A stretch of 64,000 nt of DNA from Dimorphilus gyrociliatus (lineage: Eukaryota; Annelida; Polychaeta; Dinophilidae), in contig CAJFCJ010000025.1 in assembly GCA_904063045.1 (NCBI GenBank), positions 186,001-250,000 on the forward strand. The letters run 5' to 3'. Position numbers and translations under genes: made by a program. Each line of letters opens with the position of its first letter. The first letter of the stretch is position 1. Positions 12,439 through 25,938 of this stretch are shown here, one piece after another. The notes under the pieces are model-generated. The model worked only from the letters and a program-made list of their open reading frames with translations, was not told the DNA's origin and ran no database searches.

Positions 12439-15185
12439 TACCTAAAACTATATAAATAGATTGTAAAGTTATTCTACGTGTCCAAAAACTAGATAATAAA
12501 CGTTTGCTTATATATTATTTCATAAGGCATTATTTATAATATTTACTTAATTAATCGTTTAAAATCAATTGTTTTAATATCTACTATTAAAAAGGGATAA
12601 AAAGATACTATATACTATATATATATATATATATATATAAAGTATGTATAAAGTATAGGCTATATATATAGCTATTGACTTTCTTAATAAAGTGATTTAG
12701 ATTTTAGATAGAAAATTCTACAGATTCTAAAGATATCCAACAAAAAAAGAACTTTAATAATCCCTTTATAAAAAGGAGGTAATCTTCAATATCTTTGTAT
12801 TGGATAATAAAGTCTATTTGAATCGCGGGAGAAGTTTCGAGAGCTTCGACAGCTAGAAAATAAGTGGTTCCGGTTTTAATGTAACATAAAAGCTTATTTG
12901 TACTTTTTCTTTACCTTTGAAGGTACTTATTACGAAAGAGAGAAAATAAAGAGATCCGTCGCCTTTTTCCTTCTTCTTTCACTTCTCCTCCTCCTCCTCC
13001 GCCTCCGTCTCCTCCTCCTTTTGTAAAAATAACTCACTTTATATTTTCTCTATGATCTATCCTGAAAGGAAGAAATAATATCTTTTACCTGGTTTTATTT
13101 AGATATATACTACTGTTGTATTGCAGATTTGCAGAGCTCTTTAGATTGACAAAAAAAAGAATAATGGAGAGCTTAATGCGACTTTTTTAATCTATTAGAA
13201 TTGGCCTCTATTTAATAGCTTTAATAATCTATTTATGTTGAATTGTGTAGGCCGGGGGCTGTTTTGAATAGTTTTTAATCTAGTCCTAGTATTTACTAGT
13301 CGTAAATCACACAGATGTGCTGAGAGAGTCGGGCTATTTTCATTCAGGATTTATATTTATAAACATTATCATTGATACTATTCTTAATTTGTAAGTAAGA
13401 TTTCTTTACATAAATAAATAACTAATCTATAGTTTATATTCTGTATTATATATATATTTATGTATATATTTATTGACATATACAATAATATAATTGCTTA
13501 CTTGTCGGACAAAGAAATAAGAATCTTTCACTATAAATCATGATCGATTGATAGTAGAAAACGATCAAGTTCAATCGCTTAACAAACTTTTACAGATTTT
13601 TCTTTTCTATAATAATCTATTGTTTGTTAATTTATTAATAATAGAATATGCTTCAAACAAAAAAGTTAGTCTTAATAATCGTTTATAACTGAACAATAGA
13701 TAAAAAGGAAAAACAAAGAAAGAAAGAGAAATGAATTGATATTCATCTAGCTAACAACTGTTTTATCCATCAGATGGCAATAGCAGTCGCAAGTGATCGG
13801 AAATTAATTTTTAAGGTTGACTTAACAAAACGAATGTAGTGTATTTAGACATCAATTAGAGTCTGAAGAGAATGTAAATAGTTCACTATAGCTTTTAAGA
13901 TATTTTTCTATTGTTTATTAATTAATATTTACCGCTCTCTATATCGCTTTTAATCAGCATAAAAGGACAAGTGAAGCAAGAAGAAAAATTAATTACAAAG
14001 TATTTTTTACTACATTTTTTGAACTTTGACCTTAGACAGAGCGTCCTTTTTTATCTCCTAAAAAGCTTTGGACGTTAGGGTATGAAAGGTTATTCTAAGA
14101 ATTAGTAAACAAACTTTCTTTTTTTCTCTCTCTCTCTCTCTCTCTTTCTTTCTTTCAAGATTAGTAAATAATTAGCGCATAGCGAGTATTGGTAATACTT
14201 TTAATGGCAAAAAAGTTATTCTCTTTCAAGTACCAGTTTAATATTTAACCTATTAAATATTGTTCAATAGCGAAAGAAATAAATAGATAGATTTTTAGAT
14301 GCATAGACAGAAGAGGGGCGAGAGCGGACATAGACTAACAAAAAGAGATTTAATGAAGTCGGAATAATGTTCTAGCTGTGATGCTTTAGCTACTAGCAGA
14401 CAAAACGTTTTTTACGGCTTACAACACTAATACCTGTAGACTAATTGCAGTCTGTAATGACCATATCTATCAACTGCAAACACCGAATACAAAAGCCTTC
14501 CTTTAGAGTAGAAAGAGTTCTATTGTCGGCAGAATACAAAGCGAATTGCCTTGCGCGTTAAAAGTATGTATCAGGTACATTGTAATATAATAAATAAGCA
14601 TAGACTCGGTTCGATGAATCGAAAAAGACATGGATATAAGAACAATAAGAGCTGAGAAATAGTATATTATATAGGACTATGGAAGGAAAAACGAAATCGA
14701 TATGGAGTTTCATATCAATAATCAGTTCGTTTAGCGAAAGTCGTTAAGATTTTTTCCTGTTTGTCACATAACAGTACACTTATAAATAGCAGTTTATTTA
14801 GTAACAAATTCCATTTTTTTTTAAAGTCTATATAAGCTGTATATATAATAGATTGCTTATTCAACCTATAAAATAAAAGAACTGAAATAAAAGATGTCTT
14901 GTATAGATAGCAGTTTTAAGCCAATTATTTACTTTTTGTTTTCTTTTTTTTCGGTACATATTATAATAGGAAACGTTTGGTGATATTTTTTTCTGATTTA
15001 GAACAAAAATTAGGTGCACCTTTTTTTTTGACGCCCACGTGACTGCAAAAGTACATTTACCCGAGGCCACTTTTTGTTGGTAGCATTTGCCAGTTGCTTT
15101 TTGGTTTTTTTTTTCCTTCTTTTTTTTTACGATACTTTTCCTTTTTTATATCTTTTTCTGTCTATCAGTCTTTCTTCCTTCTTCA

Positions 15186-15223
<38 letters not shown>

Positions 15224-17590
15224 ACTCTTTAATTCTTTTCTTTTATCTTGATTTCTTTTCCTTCCCTAACTTCTTGACTATTTAATCTGTGTTTTTAAAA
15301 GGAACACTATCATGATTAACAATCTTTTGATATTTTCCTTTCTACTCTGCAAATTTTTTAAGTAAATCATCCAGTTTTTACCAATGGCTTAAATGGAAAT
15401 CAGACTATAATCTGGAACTACTTTAGAAGAAATTTTATACGAATAAGGGTTGCGTTTTATCCATTTCCGAAACTGAATTCTCTTTCACTCCTTCAATCTC
15501 TTTCACTTACGCCCTCTTTCTCTCTCTCTGCTCAAACTTTATGGCTGTTAATGATAATTTTTTCACGCTCATAAATACTGCCCTTGCACACACAATATGT
15601 ATATTATATATATAAATATATAAATATATATATATATATATATAGATATAGATATACATCCCCCTAAGATTTAACGTCTAAAGGAAAAGAGTACTAGAAT
15701 TTTTTTTCTTTTATAGTCATTTACTGTAGTTTCTGAGGAAAGGTACTTTTGCCTATCTTGACGTCATCTACATAGGATTTCGGCGTTGTCGTAGTCGTAT
15801 CATACAGAATGAGGTGTAAGTTGGAGACAAACTCGATGATTATTCATGGAAATAATTCAACTCAGCCATAAATAAAGCTGTAAATGATTTTCCTATAGCT
15901 TACGTAGCATATAGTATATATACTTTATATATGTCTGTGAAGCAGTTTACAATCAATCCTCCATATATATAGTAATTTCCGTATAATCCATAGATCTTTT
16001 AAAAATTATAGGCTTATTTAAAAAAAACTATTATTCCGTCAAGTGTACATTAGAAAAATAACTATATAAATACAAAAAAAGAACAGTAAAAGAAAAAGAG
16101 AAAGGAAGAAAGAAAAGGGAAAAAAAAGATTTTTTCCAGATCGTTTATCGATAGTGAAAGAGAAAAAATTGACATGACAGATAGATGGAAAAAAATATTC
16201 ATATTAAAATATTCATATAATTTTAATATTGTTTTAAGCCTATTTTATATTTATAAACAAATTTAAAAACAAAAATTTATAACCAGTAAAATAAAATAAA
16301 CAATAAGAATAATTGATAAATCGAATAGTTTACCTTGTGATTTAATATGAATACTATACTGTATATTATATATAGTATATAAAAAAAAATATGAATTTAT
16401 TTATGTTTTTCACGATAATTCTTGAAATTTGTTTAGATTAAAAATAATATAAAAAGAATTTATTACTTTCCAGATGCTATATTGTTTGTAAATAGAAAAA
16501 AAATATCGATAAAAAAAATAACTTTTTTTTTTTATAAAAAAAAAGTATTCAATTTTATTATCATTATGATTATTATTATTATAAATATATTTTACCTTCA
16601 TTTATACTGTAATTATTTTAACATTGATTAATTAATGTATATGGCTATTAATTTGGATAATTAGTCTAGAAAATATTATATAATAGAAAAATATATGGGT
16701 ACAGATAGAAAAGATGCGAGTAGAAGAGCGTTGAAAGAGTTGGAAGAGATAGAGAATTTCAATTAATACAATAATATACAATATTCATTCATTCATTCAT
16801 TTCTCCTCTTGTTTTTACTTTTAACAATAGCGTTGAATTTTGATATGGAAAAAATTGAAAAGTAGCATGTATTACAATTATTATTATTATCGTCATTATT
16901 TTCATTTTTTTGTTGCATTATTACTGCGATTATCATTGACTTTCTTTCTTTTATTGCGTGCGTGTGTGTGTGTCTATCGTTTCATTTTTTCCTTTTCTCC
17001 TTTCTTTCAATTTATTAAAACGGAAGAGAGAAAAGAAATTATTATGTATATAAAAAATATAAGGGTTATGGCGTTTTAATTATGACTTTTCCGGGTTATT
17101 TATTCCTATCAACATAAAAACAACTTCCAATAAATATCAGAAATATCAAAATATACCTAAACAGCCGCTAAATCCCTTGGGATTCACAAGCCGTTCCGGT
17201 AAAATATTACTGATATCTATTCCTTTCAAGCTTTTATGCATAACGTTTAACTAGGAACAGAGCGATAAATAGAGTGATATATTAGTAAAATAATGTATAC
17301 AGTATAATTTGTAGAATAAATTAATATTTAAACATAGAACATAGTAAATATCTTTATATTTAATGAACATGAAGTATCCAGATATAGTTTAGATTTTATA
17401 TAAATAATACGTATGTATTAAAGGTATACCTAGCAAAATTATTCTCCTTTCCAGCCGCTTACATTACACAATATATTCAAGTTCAAGTGCACTTTATAGT
17501 GTATTAATGATTGTACTTTCTTATACATATTCAATGAACATACGAGATTATTCTCACCATAGGAGCAACAACGCCGTCTACCGCACGGCC
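12439..17590. other. Intergenic, no gene recognised
   Basis: Mostly AT-rich DNA. Contents seen: poly(A)-type signal at 12495-12500, TA runs at 12615-12639 and about 15603-15644, CT runs at 14125-14145 and 15193-15217, and a TATACTGTATA at 16355-16365. A somewhat less AT-rich block lies at about 14380-14600. A T-run/A-run foldback lies at 16522-16546. No exon could be supported on either strand. Confidence 0.5.
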
Positions 17591-17610
17591 GACTGCAAAA
17601 TGTTGCAGTC
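17591..17610. promoter_or_regulatory. 8-bp-arm palindrome just upstream of the NIT-protein start
   Basis: GACTGCAA-AATG-TTGCAGTC, perfect 8-base arms with a 4-base spacer, lies 52 bases before the ATG of the NIT-domain gene. A string AAATGGCGCC (about 17636) lies between it and the start. It could be a dimeric protein-binding site in the promoter or a 5' UTR hairpin. Confidence 0.5.
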
Positions 17611-17661
17611 GAGTAAAAGGGAGGGCGTGAAACTAAATGGCGCCTGATCACCTACCGTTCA

Positions 17662-18304
17662 ATGGCCTCGAAAAAATCACGCAATAACGGATCCCGGACG
17701 TCTTCGAATTGTCTTTTATCTTCCTTATTCAACATATTTTGTTCATTGCTACCATTTGGTTGTCTTATTGCCTTTTCTGGATACTTTATGTTGATCTGTA
17801 AAGCGGTAAGATATATCTTTTTTATTGTACGAGAGAGAGAGAGAGAAAAAAACTATCTAAGAGGGTTTATACATGAAAGGGTCATTTCAAGAATATACAA
17901 AATACTAACAGCTATATACATTTATAAATGAAACTTAATGGTTATAAATAGTAAGTAATAAATAAATAAAATCTTACACAGGTTAAATATATAATGTTTT
18001 TAAATCGCTTTATAAGCATTCAATATGTCGGAGAGACATATTTCCTTTTTGGCTTATCAAGATTACAAAAGAAATATTAAAACATCAAAGAGTATGCACT
18101 AGAAACATCTGGCTCAACTTAGAAGTGCTTTTCCGGACGCGTCGGGTGTATTAGGAATAATGTTTGATCACATTAATTATTGATCTGAGGGTCTGACGTA
18201 TTAATTAGTTCATTGACAATTTATTAATCAGAATCATAGTCAATGTAGATCAATTCCAACACGGATTTAGTTAATACAGGTAGTGTGTGTGCGTATGTGT
18301 ATAC

Positions 18305-18371
<67 letters not shown>

Positions 18372-21300
18372 TGAGAGGTTTTTTATCCTCTCTAAATTTC
18401 TTAATTGTCGGATTTTCAAAGAAATTAGGAAGGAGAAAGAGGAAATAAATACAATACTGAATTCTTTCATCTTAATTGGTCTTTTCCTTTTTAATTATCT
18501 TTTTTTTCAAATGTAATTTAAGTTCAATAAAGATATATCAAATTTTAATTGAAATACAAAGAACAAAAAATCATTCGTACTAGACAAGAATCCATTAAAT
18601 GGTAATTATTCATAAGGTGTCATGTACTAATGCAAAGATCTATATTGAAAGTTTGCAATAAAATATACGCTTAAAACAATACTTTATGACAAACATTTTG
18701 GCTATATAAATATTATCTAGAAATAATTCAATGAATATTATTTTAGCAAACAGAAAGCGTAAAAAAAAATGAAAAAAAAAGAGCAAGGCAATCCGTTCAC
18801 TCTTCCCTCTTCTCCTCTTTTCCTTCTTTTCTCTTTATATACAGTATAAAAGTATATATAAATATAGTATATCCACTATATATATATATCTCTCTCGCTC
18901 TTCATATATCTCTACTTTCCGCTTTTGTTCCTTCCTTCCTTCTTCGCCCAATTAAATAACTCTTTCTTGTTTTTTCTATAACCTAAAGCGATTGAAAACC
19001 TGAATATACGTATGGTAAAATTCTATCATATATTACATCTAACATATACCAATATATCACTAAACTAACAGCTGATATCTTCCTTTTTTTTTTCAACAGC
19101 TGTATTTTCAAATAAAATTTACTTAATTGACTGAATCTAATTGGGATAATTTATAGCCCATAAAAAATTATTTAAAAACAAACTTTCCACTAAATATCTA
19201 TAATACCAGTTATATTAATAATTATTGTAAAATATTCAGTGGGTGGTGCTTTATCTATTCTCTATTGTTTTCTTCTTCTTTAGGTGTAGGTATTAAGTGG
19301 GGGTGGTAACTTTAATATTTCATAGAGCATACGCAGAGTAACTGATATTTAATGTTCTTCATTCCTTTTTTAAACCTGTCATCTATTTATTCCTTTACTT
19401 GATCTTCCGGCGAAACTTTATCCTTTTTCGAATGAGAAAAGAGAAAAAGAGGAGAATAGAGGGGAGAGGGTTACTAATAGATTTTCAAGCCTTATTTATT
19501 ACCAGGTACAATCCATACTCTGAAGCGGAAATAAACGAGTCATTTAAACTTTACCCTAAACCTTTACTCCCCTTATTTTCTATGTATTGATATATTACGC
19601 TTTCTCCTAAATGTGGAAGTAAACTAAATTCAATCCGTAACCCGTGCATTTCCCCTTTAATCGATTTCTTGATATCTTTACTCTTTCCCTTCCCCTGCCC
19701 CCCTCCCCCCTTTTTATATATTCTACAACCCATCATTATTGTTGCAGGACTGGCAAAAGGCGGAGGTTGAGAGAGACCTGCTTAAAAAGCATATATTTCG
19801 AATCGGTCGGCTAGTAATCGATTTTAACATCGAAAGAGGTTTGTACATTTCTTAATAGATTGCGATAGTATTACCAAAGAAACAAAAGTGTGAAACTCAA
19901 ATCTTCAGCGTCGATGTATCGGGTTTGTCAGTTGGAATTAATTCGATTTGCAATCGCCTTGGTACAGTAAATGTTTAAAAGAATATTATGCATACATCGG
20001 TTTTGCGTTCCGGTTGAGAGAGGGGGAGATTGGTAATAGAAGGGGAATGATTGATGTTAAGCGGGTTGTCGGTCCTCACTCCCTCCCCTTGCCTTTTCCT
20101 TTTCTTAAACCTCTTCTCCATCCTCCCGATCTCCTTTCTATTGAAACTGAATGTTTGTCTCAAAAGTAGGGATTAGATAGAACTAAGTCTGATATGAGAA
20201 CAAACTCTCTAGATGACTGTAGCGCAATTGTTGGATTACCGAAGAAAGGGCATTAAGGGCGATAAAACATAACGAGAGACGCTTTTCCGTCAATCGTAAA
20301 TGTTCGATATAACACAGTAGGGTATAAGGAATGTAAATTATGATCTATTTTACGTAGTTGACTATCATAGGAATAAGAGAAGTAAGGAAAGAATGTTTCT
20401 AGACAGGATATTTAGTTTCTGTCATTATTATTTCTTATATAAAACAAGAAGGAAAAAATCACTAATTATTATTTTAATATCATTATACCAAAAAGTATTA
20501 ATAAATATTCAATAAACAATCCATTTAACTCGTTAAAAGACAATAAAACTAAACCCCCTTTTAACGTGCTTAATAACAATAGAACAATGAAGAGAGAGGC
20601 TTTATTTCAAATCCTACTTTTTCGCTCAATCTATCTTCGACAAATGTAAATCATATGCAAATTAGCTGTTGTGAAAAAAATACGAAATATGACAGCTAGT
20701 TAATTGTTTTACCATTACTTTTATTAAGAGGATAGACAGTATGAGGAGGGAGATCAGCAAAGAAGATATAATATTTAAATATACCTATATACAGTAGATA
20801 TGTGCACAATGCAATTATCATTTTTTTAAATGAACAATCTTCTACAAGCAAACGAATTTAATCTAATTAAATTAAATAGTATATATCTGGCAGTAATGGA
20901 ATTTCATCAATATACATAGTATACTAGAAAAGATAGTAATTACGTTATCCATGTCACAATTAATCTAATTCGATTATTGCCTCTCTTGTTTTCTATTTCT
21001 ATTTTATTCCCATTCATAAAAATAATCCTTCTCAAGTTGAAAAGGAGAGATGAGAAAGATAAAAGAAAAATTATCATTCAATTAATACAATAAGTAAAAC
21101 AATTATAAATTATAACAAATCCGATTAGTTGTATTTCTTTCTATCTTCTTTTCATCCTCATTTAATATATTTAAATTTATGCATATTTATAATTTTTATC
21201 TTTAAAACATTGATAAAACCTCGTACAAATGTATGTAAACAATTTAAGCAATCGTAGTAAGTAAATTCTCTTTGAAAAAAAAGAGGAAAATATTTCAGTT

Positions 21301-23142
21301 TGCACACGTTAATGGCTTTGCTTCATCGCCCCGAGTGATTGCATGAAAACTTTCTAAATAAAGGGAAATTCGCGCAGGTGGCGGTAAAAAAGTATCTATG
21401 TCCTAAATGCCAAACCGATTTATTACTATTTTATAACGTTTGGTTGCTTTTTTCATATATTATAAACTTATTACGTAAAAAGATTAATAGGAATATATTA
21501 GATCGGAGAGAAATCGAAAAAAAATACTGCCTCTATTCAAAAGAGATTAATCTAAGCATAGCGTATGGTAACTAGGATGGAAGTAGTGTGAGAGATTGAG
21601 TGAGTGAGGGAGTAAATGAGCGAGAAAAGAGAGAGAGAGAGAGAGAGAGAGAGAAGAAAAAAGAGGCAAGAAAATTAATTAAGTGTTATATTAGTAAACT
21701 ATACTGACGGATTATAATTATCAAGTTAAGATTGATTTTATAAAGAGCATTTATATATTAATATATATATTCAATCTCTTGGATATAGAAATATTTTCAT
21801 ATATATATAGGAAATATCTGTATATCCATTTGTTTTCATATGAAGAAACGTTCTTCGTCTTGAAAATATCTTGTTAGATTGTTGACCTATTCGACTGGTC
21901 TAAAAATAGTTTGAAGATGATAAATGATCTGAAACTAGACGAAAAACATAACAGTAGCAACGCTGTCAATGACAAATGATTGACAATCAAAAGAGGAGTT
22001 TAATCAGTGGGACTTATTACAATACTGCCAAAATTATGTCATAATTTTGTCCGCTTTTCTCCCAATTCCATTATTTATTAGTAGTTTTTATATGATATTT
22101 ATAAACATAATATCGAAAATTTTCCTCATTTTAATAAATATTAAAAACACGTGTTAATTAATAAATGAATATGATATACAACTAAATCTTATATCGTAAA
22201 TATTATGATGTTCATGATACTTAAATATCTCTATTCATACTATGTGAAGTTTTTAGTAGGGTATATATTTTACATTAGACAAAATACCATCATTCCTATT
22301 TATAAACTGCTAAGAGCAGCTAAGGAGACAGATAACATTCGCTTTGAAATACATTTTTTGAACCTGAATATTTGACGGACACGTAAATTTGCTTAACCAA
22401 GTAAAGGAAATAAATCGAATTTATGCTTCTTGTCTGGATGCTTCCATAATGCATTTTTATCTTCAACGCCATCTGTGAGAATTTCAATATATAGATATAA
22501 ATAAAATGTAATAATACACATTTTCGTTCTCAGCTATTGATTTAAAAAGATATATTTTCATCTATTAGTTATGGAATATACAATTTCAAAATTAACGCCT
22601 CCTTTCTGCTTAAAGCACATATATATAATATATATTTATATCTCTATATATCTAAATATATAAACCTTATGGACCGTATCTTTTTCTTTAATACTTATGA
22701 TTTTACTGTGGGAATTCCAGCCCAAAAAATACTACTCAAGAGAATCATATTAGATATCCTTTAGAAAGTGCAACTGTAAGCTTATCTTTCTATTCGCCTT
22801 TAATTTATTAAATTTGAGAGAAATTTTTTATTAAAAAAAAAGTTAATGGCTTTAAATTACATAATTATAAGACATATGTCATAAATTTAACCTTTAGTTT
22901 GCTATTTCTTACCTTTAAAGTTTGCAAAGTTTGCTATTTTATTATATAGCTATCATTATTTTATTGAAGTCCTCATTTCTTTTTTCTTTAAATTATAACA
23001 AATAAGCTTATTATAAAATATTAGCTATATATCTCATTCCCTTCTACTGGCTCTCTTTTCTCTCTCCCTTCTTTTATTCATTTTCTTTGCTCATCTCCTA
23101 TATATTTATATCTAGCTTTGTTTTGCCATCTATCCCCGGTGG

Positions 23143-23197
<55 letters not shown>

Positions 23198-23902
23198 CCT
23201 TACTTAAAAATAATAATACTTCAAGAAAACTTTAAGTGCTCACTAATTAATTAATTCGGAGGTACTCAAAGAAGAGATTAGAAATATTTAGAATAGGCTT
23301 ATACTTATCATTTATACGTAACTTTGAAAAATAGAATTACGATAATAAATCTTTCGATTAAAACAATTAATTCAGTCAAAAATTAACCGCTGGGGTAATA
23401 GACTATCTAACGAGACTAAAGCGTTTATTATTCAATGCAAGTAGGCTGACACGCCCTGGTACTTTTGTAGGCAATGCTCGTCCTGACGTTCTAATAAACG
23501 GCTTTCGATTTTCTTCCTCGTATTTTCTTTGAATATTCCAAGCGTATTCAACTTATGTAAACGCTAAAACATAAAAAGGAAGAATGTTTATTTTATCTTG
23601 TCACCCAGAAGATATTCTATTGCTGCATGAAACATCGAAATAAATAATAAGTCTATAAATAAATGATCATTTACTTGTATATATGAATTTTTACAGATAT
23701 ACAAACACCCTAACTTATAATCTTATTCTCTCTACCCTGAATAACCTTCTCACCCTCGAACAACCTTTACATTCCCTTTTCTCTCTCGCTCTCTCAACCT
23801 CACTTATTTGCAGTTGAATTTTACTGTCATTTGCTTTCTCTCTCTCTCTCTCTTTCTATTTTCTTCCAGTTTGCTTCATTTTTCCTATGTGGCCCTCTAT
23901 TA

Positions 23903-23939
<37 letters not shown>

Positions 23940-25938
23940 TCTCTCTCTCCCTCTCTCTCTCTCTGTCCTTGCTCTCTCTCTATCTGCCTTTCGCTCTCCC
24001 ATCTGAATTTACATAATTCGTAACAGCCGGCGGCGCGATTTCGAATTTATTAAATACAATATTTTTAGCATTTGGTACAGTTTTTTTTTTGTTTTTTCCT
24101 CCTTACAGAAGAGACGCTACTTTTTATTACCTCTAGGGAATTGGAATCTCAGCAACGTCTTAAACACTCAATGATGGATTTTAGGAGTGTAGTTGATAGG
24201 AATATAGAAGAACTTGAATTCTGGCCAGGTTTAGAAAGTGATGGGCGAATGTTTAAAAATTATCAACTATTTGCAGCAGTTTTAAATAAGCATAGAAGCG
24301 AACTGAAGCCTGGAAAGAATTTTGTCGATGAAACTCAGTTTTACATGAATATTTTAGATACACTATTTGCATGGATTCATCGAGAGATGAGTTTATTCGA
24401 CGAAGATGACTGGCGGCATCTGCAGGCCTACGGTTATCTGATTGCTGCCATCAATTTTATCGGAGCTGAACAGGCAAGGCTGAATTAAAAAGATTCAAAT
24501 AAGTTATACTATATTACAAATTCTGAGTATCCGTCCCTAGAGAGGATATATACAACTGTTCATTCGTTAAAGGGAATACTAATTTAAATTGTATTATTCA
24601 TGAGTATTGCTCCAAAGCTAAAATTTTAAAAACGTTATTACCAATCCTAGCTGAACTCTGAGGGATTTTTCAGGATAAAAATAATGACTATTTTTAAGTA
24701 AATTATGTAACTGCTATTGCTATAAAAGAGAGCATTGCATACAAAATGAAGTCTATAGTATATCATGTATACATATGTAAGTTTATACTATGTATAATAG
24801 ATATGTATACATATACAGCTACTATATTAAGAGCTTACCTTACAAAACTCTATGTCCAAGTCTCTATAACCTAACAATAGAAATTAATTCAAAAGAAAAT
24901 ATACATTTTCAGAGAACTATTCAACGTAACCGTAGAATAGTCTGATAAAACGTAAGTTAGATTCATTACAGTAACAGATTCAGGGGATAAGATGATGTTC
25001 TTATTTCACATTGTTGCAATATTCATCTATTTGTAGTATCTGCTTAAATAAACTAAAAAAAAACGTGTAGTTTATTTTTTCATACGTCAAAGAATAGGAG
25101 AGTAACTCATGATAAATTCAATACTAAAATAACTCATTTATCAGGCTTGTCACGTTACCTAACAATCGCATATTAATTTATTCATAGTATTAAAATATAT
25201 CAAATTTATATGATGTTTATATACTATATATACAGTATATATATATATATATACAAGTACATTATATATATTTTTAATTTAACCTTGCCTCATTGGGGTT
25301 ATTTTTGACAAAAAAAGGCTCTTTGTTCCGTTTTCAACACTATTGTGTGCTTCAGCCACAAAGAAACATTTTATTATACTAACTTATCATTCACTGGAGA
25401 GAATATTTATAGGCTCTACAGGCAATCTTATCCGGAAACATTTATGAAAAGTTCCAGTTGGAGATCAGCTAACCATAAGAACTTCTTTCCAGAATTGAGC
25501 GTTTGCAGGAAGGAAATCATAGCTGGTTTGGATTTTCAGACTAGTGATAGCAGAGAATGTTCTCTGAGTAGAAAAAACGAAACCCGCTTCGAAGAGATCA
25601 ACATTTTATTGGATGAATATCGAGCATTAACCGGAACGCTTAACGGTCGAATACAACGAAAATTAGACGCTAGAACGCGACAATTTGTTGTTAGCTTGAT
25701 AATACTTTGCGTTTCTGCGACTTATTCTTTGATAGGTCTCTCTTGTAAGTGCTTTTGCTGTTGGAGAAAACGAAAGAGTACACCGAAGAAAAAGGAAAAG
25801 CCAAAAGTTCGATTCGAAGAAAATAACCATAAATTTTACGATTCAACGTTACCGTTAACGAATTTACAAGACAATGTTCTAATAGAAGAAAATCACGTTA
25901 ATGAAAGATTTCATACTATCAAAGTAGCTACAGTTTAA
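17662..25938 (+). CDS. TM-NIT-TM membrane protein without catalytic domain
   Basis: Exons 17662-17805, 19748-19838, 24109-24473 and 25318-25938 give 406 residues with phases 0, 1, 0 agreeing at each join. Residues about 17-46 form a hydrophobic segment. Residues about 49-315 resemble a nitrate/nitrite-sensing (NIT) domain: RIGRLVIDFNIER near the start (family: L-x2-LQ-x-ERG), QQRLKHSMMDFRSVVD (family: QR-x2-TD), and the hallmark AINFIGAEQ (family: AG-x-ERA). A second TM spans about 322-344, followed by a 60-residue basic tail (KRKSTPKKKEKPK). NIT domains usually sit on histidine kinases in bacteria or guanylyl cyclases in animals. Here the tail ends at a stop with no cyclase, and the next gene is on the other strand. 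The third intron seems to be GC-AG (gaacag|gcaagg at 24474); reading through it ends the protein after four codons. A less favoured alternative pairs 24478 with the acceptor at 25355. Ligand and partner are unknown. Confidence 0.8.
18303..18368. repeat. Compound (AT)n-(GT)n-(GA)n microsatellite
   Basis: Three dinucleotide tracts follow one another without a gap inside the first intron of the NIT-protein gene. Confidence 0.95.
23157..23191. repeat. (CT)n microsatellite
   Basis: Uninterrupted TC run of about 35 bases in the NIT-gene second intron. Confidence 0.95.
23905..23964. repeat. Long interrupted (CT)n microsatellite
   Basis: About 60 bases of CT repeats with two CCCT interruptions. Open frames over it encode only Ser-Leu runs and are not genes. 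Confidence 0.95.

Larger units (their letters stand above)
19839..24108 (+). other. Second intron of the NIT-protein gene
   Basis: A 4.3-kb intron, far longer than the neighbouring genes' introns. It holds (GA)n near 21630-21654, (CT)n at 23157-23191, long interrupted (CT)n at 23905-23964 and small GC-richer patches (about 20000-20110, 24025-24050). No extra in-phase exon was convincing. The NIT domain reads continuously across the join, which argues against one. Confidence 0.55.

Noticed and set aside
19399-20170. Overlapping open frames on both strands
   Set aside because: They lie around the 91-base NIT-gene exon and in its intron, mirror each other, and lack domains.
21339-21575. Frame with CPKCQTD resembling half a zinc ribbon, inside the NIT-gene intron
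   Set aside because: Only one cysteine pair, no fitting splice phase with flanking exons, and lysine/isoleucine-rich filler around it.
23808-24023. Open frames rich in Ser and Leu
   Set aside because: They are translations of a CT microsatellite, with no protein-like features. The same holds for frames over 2742-2972, 15094-15285, 44718-44906 and 57046-57161.
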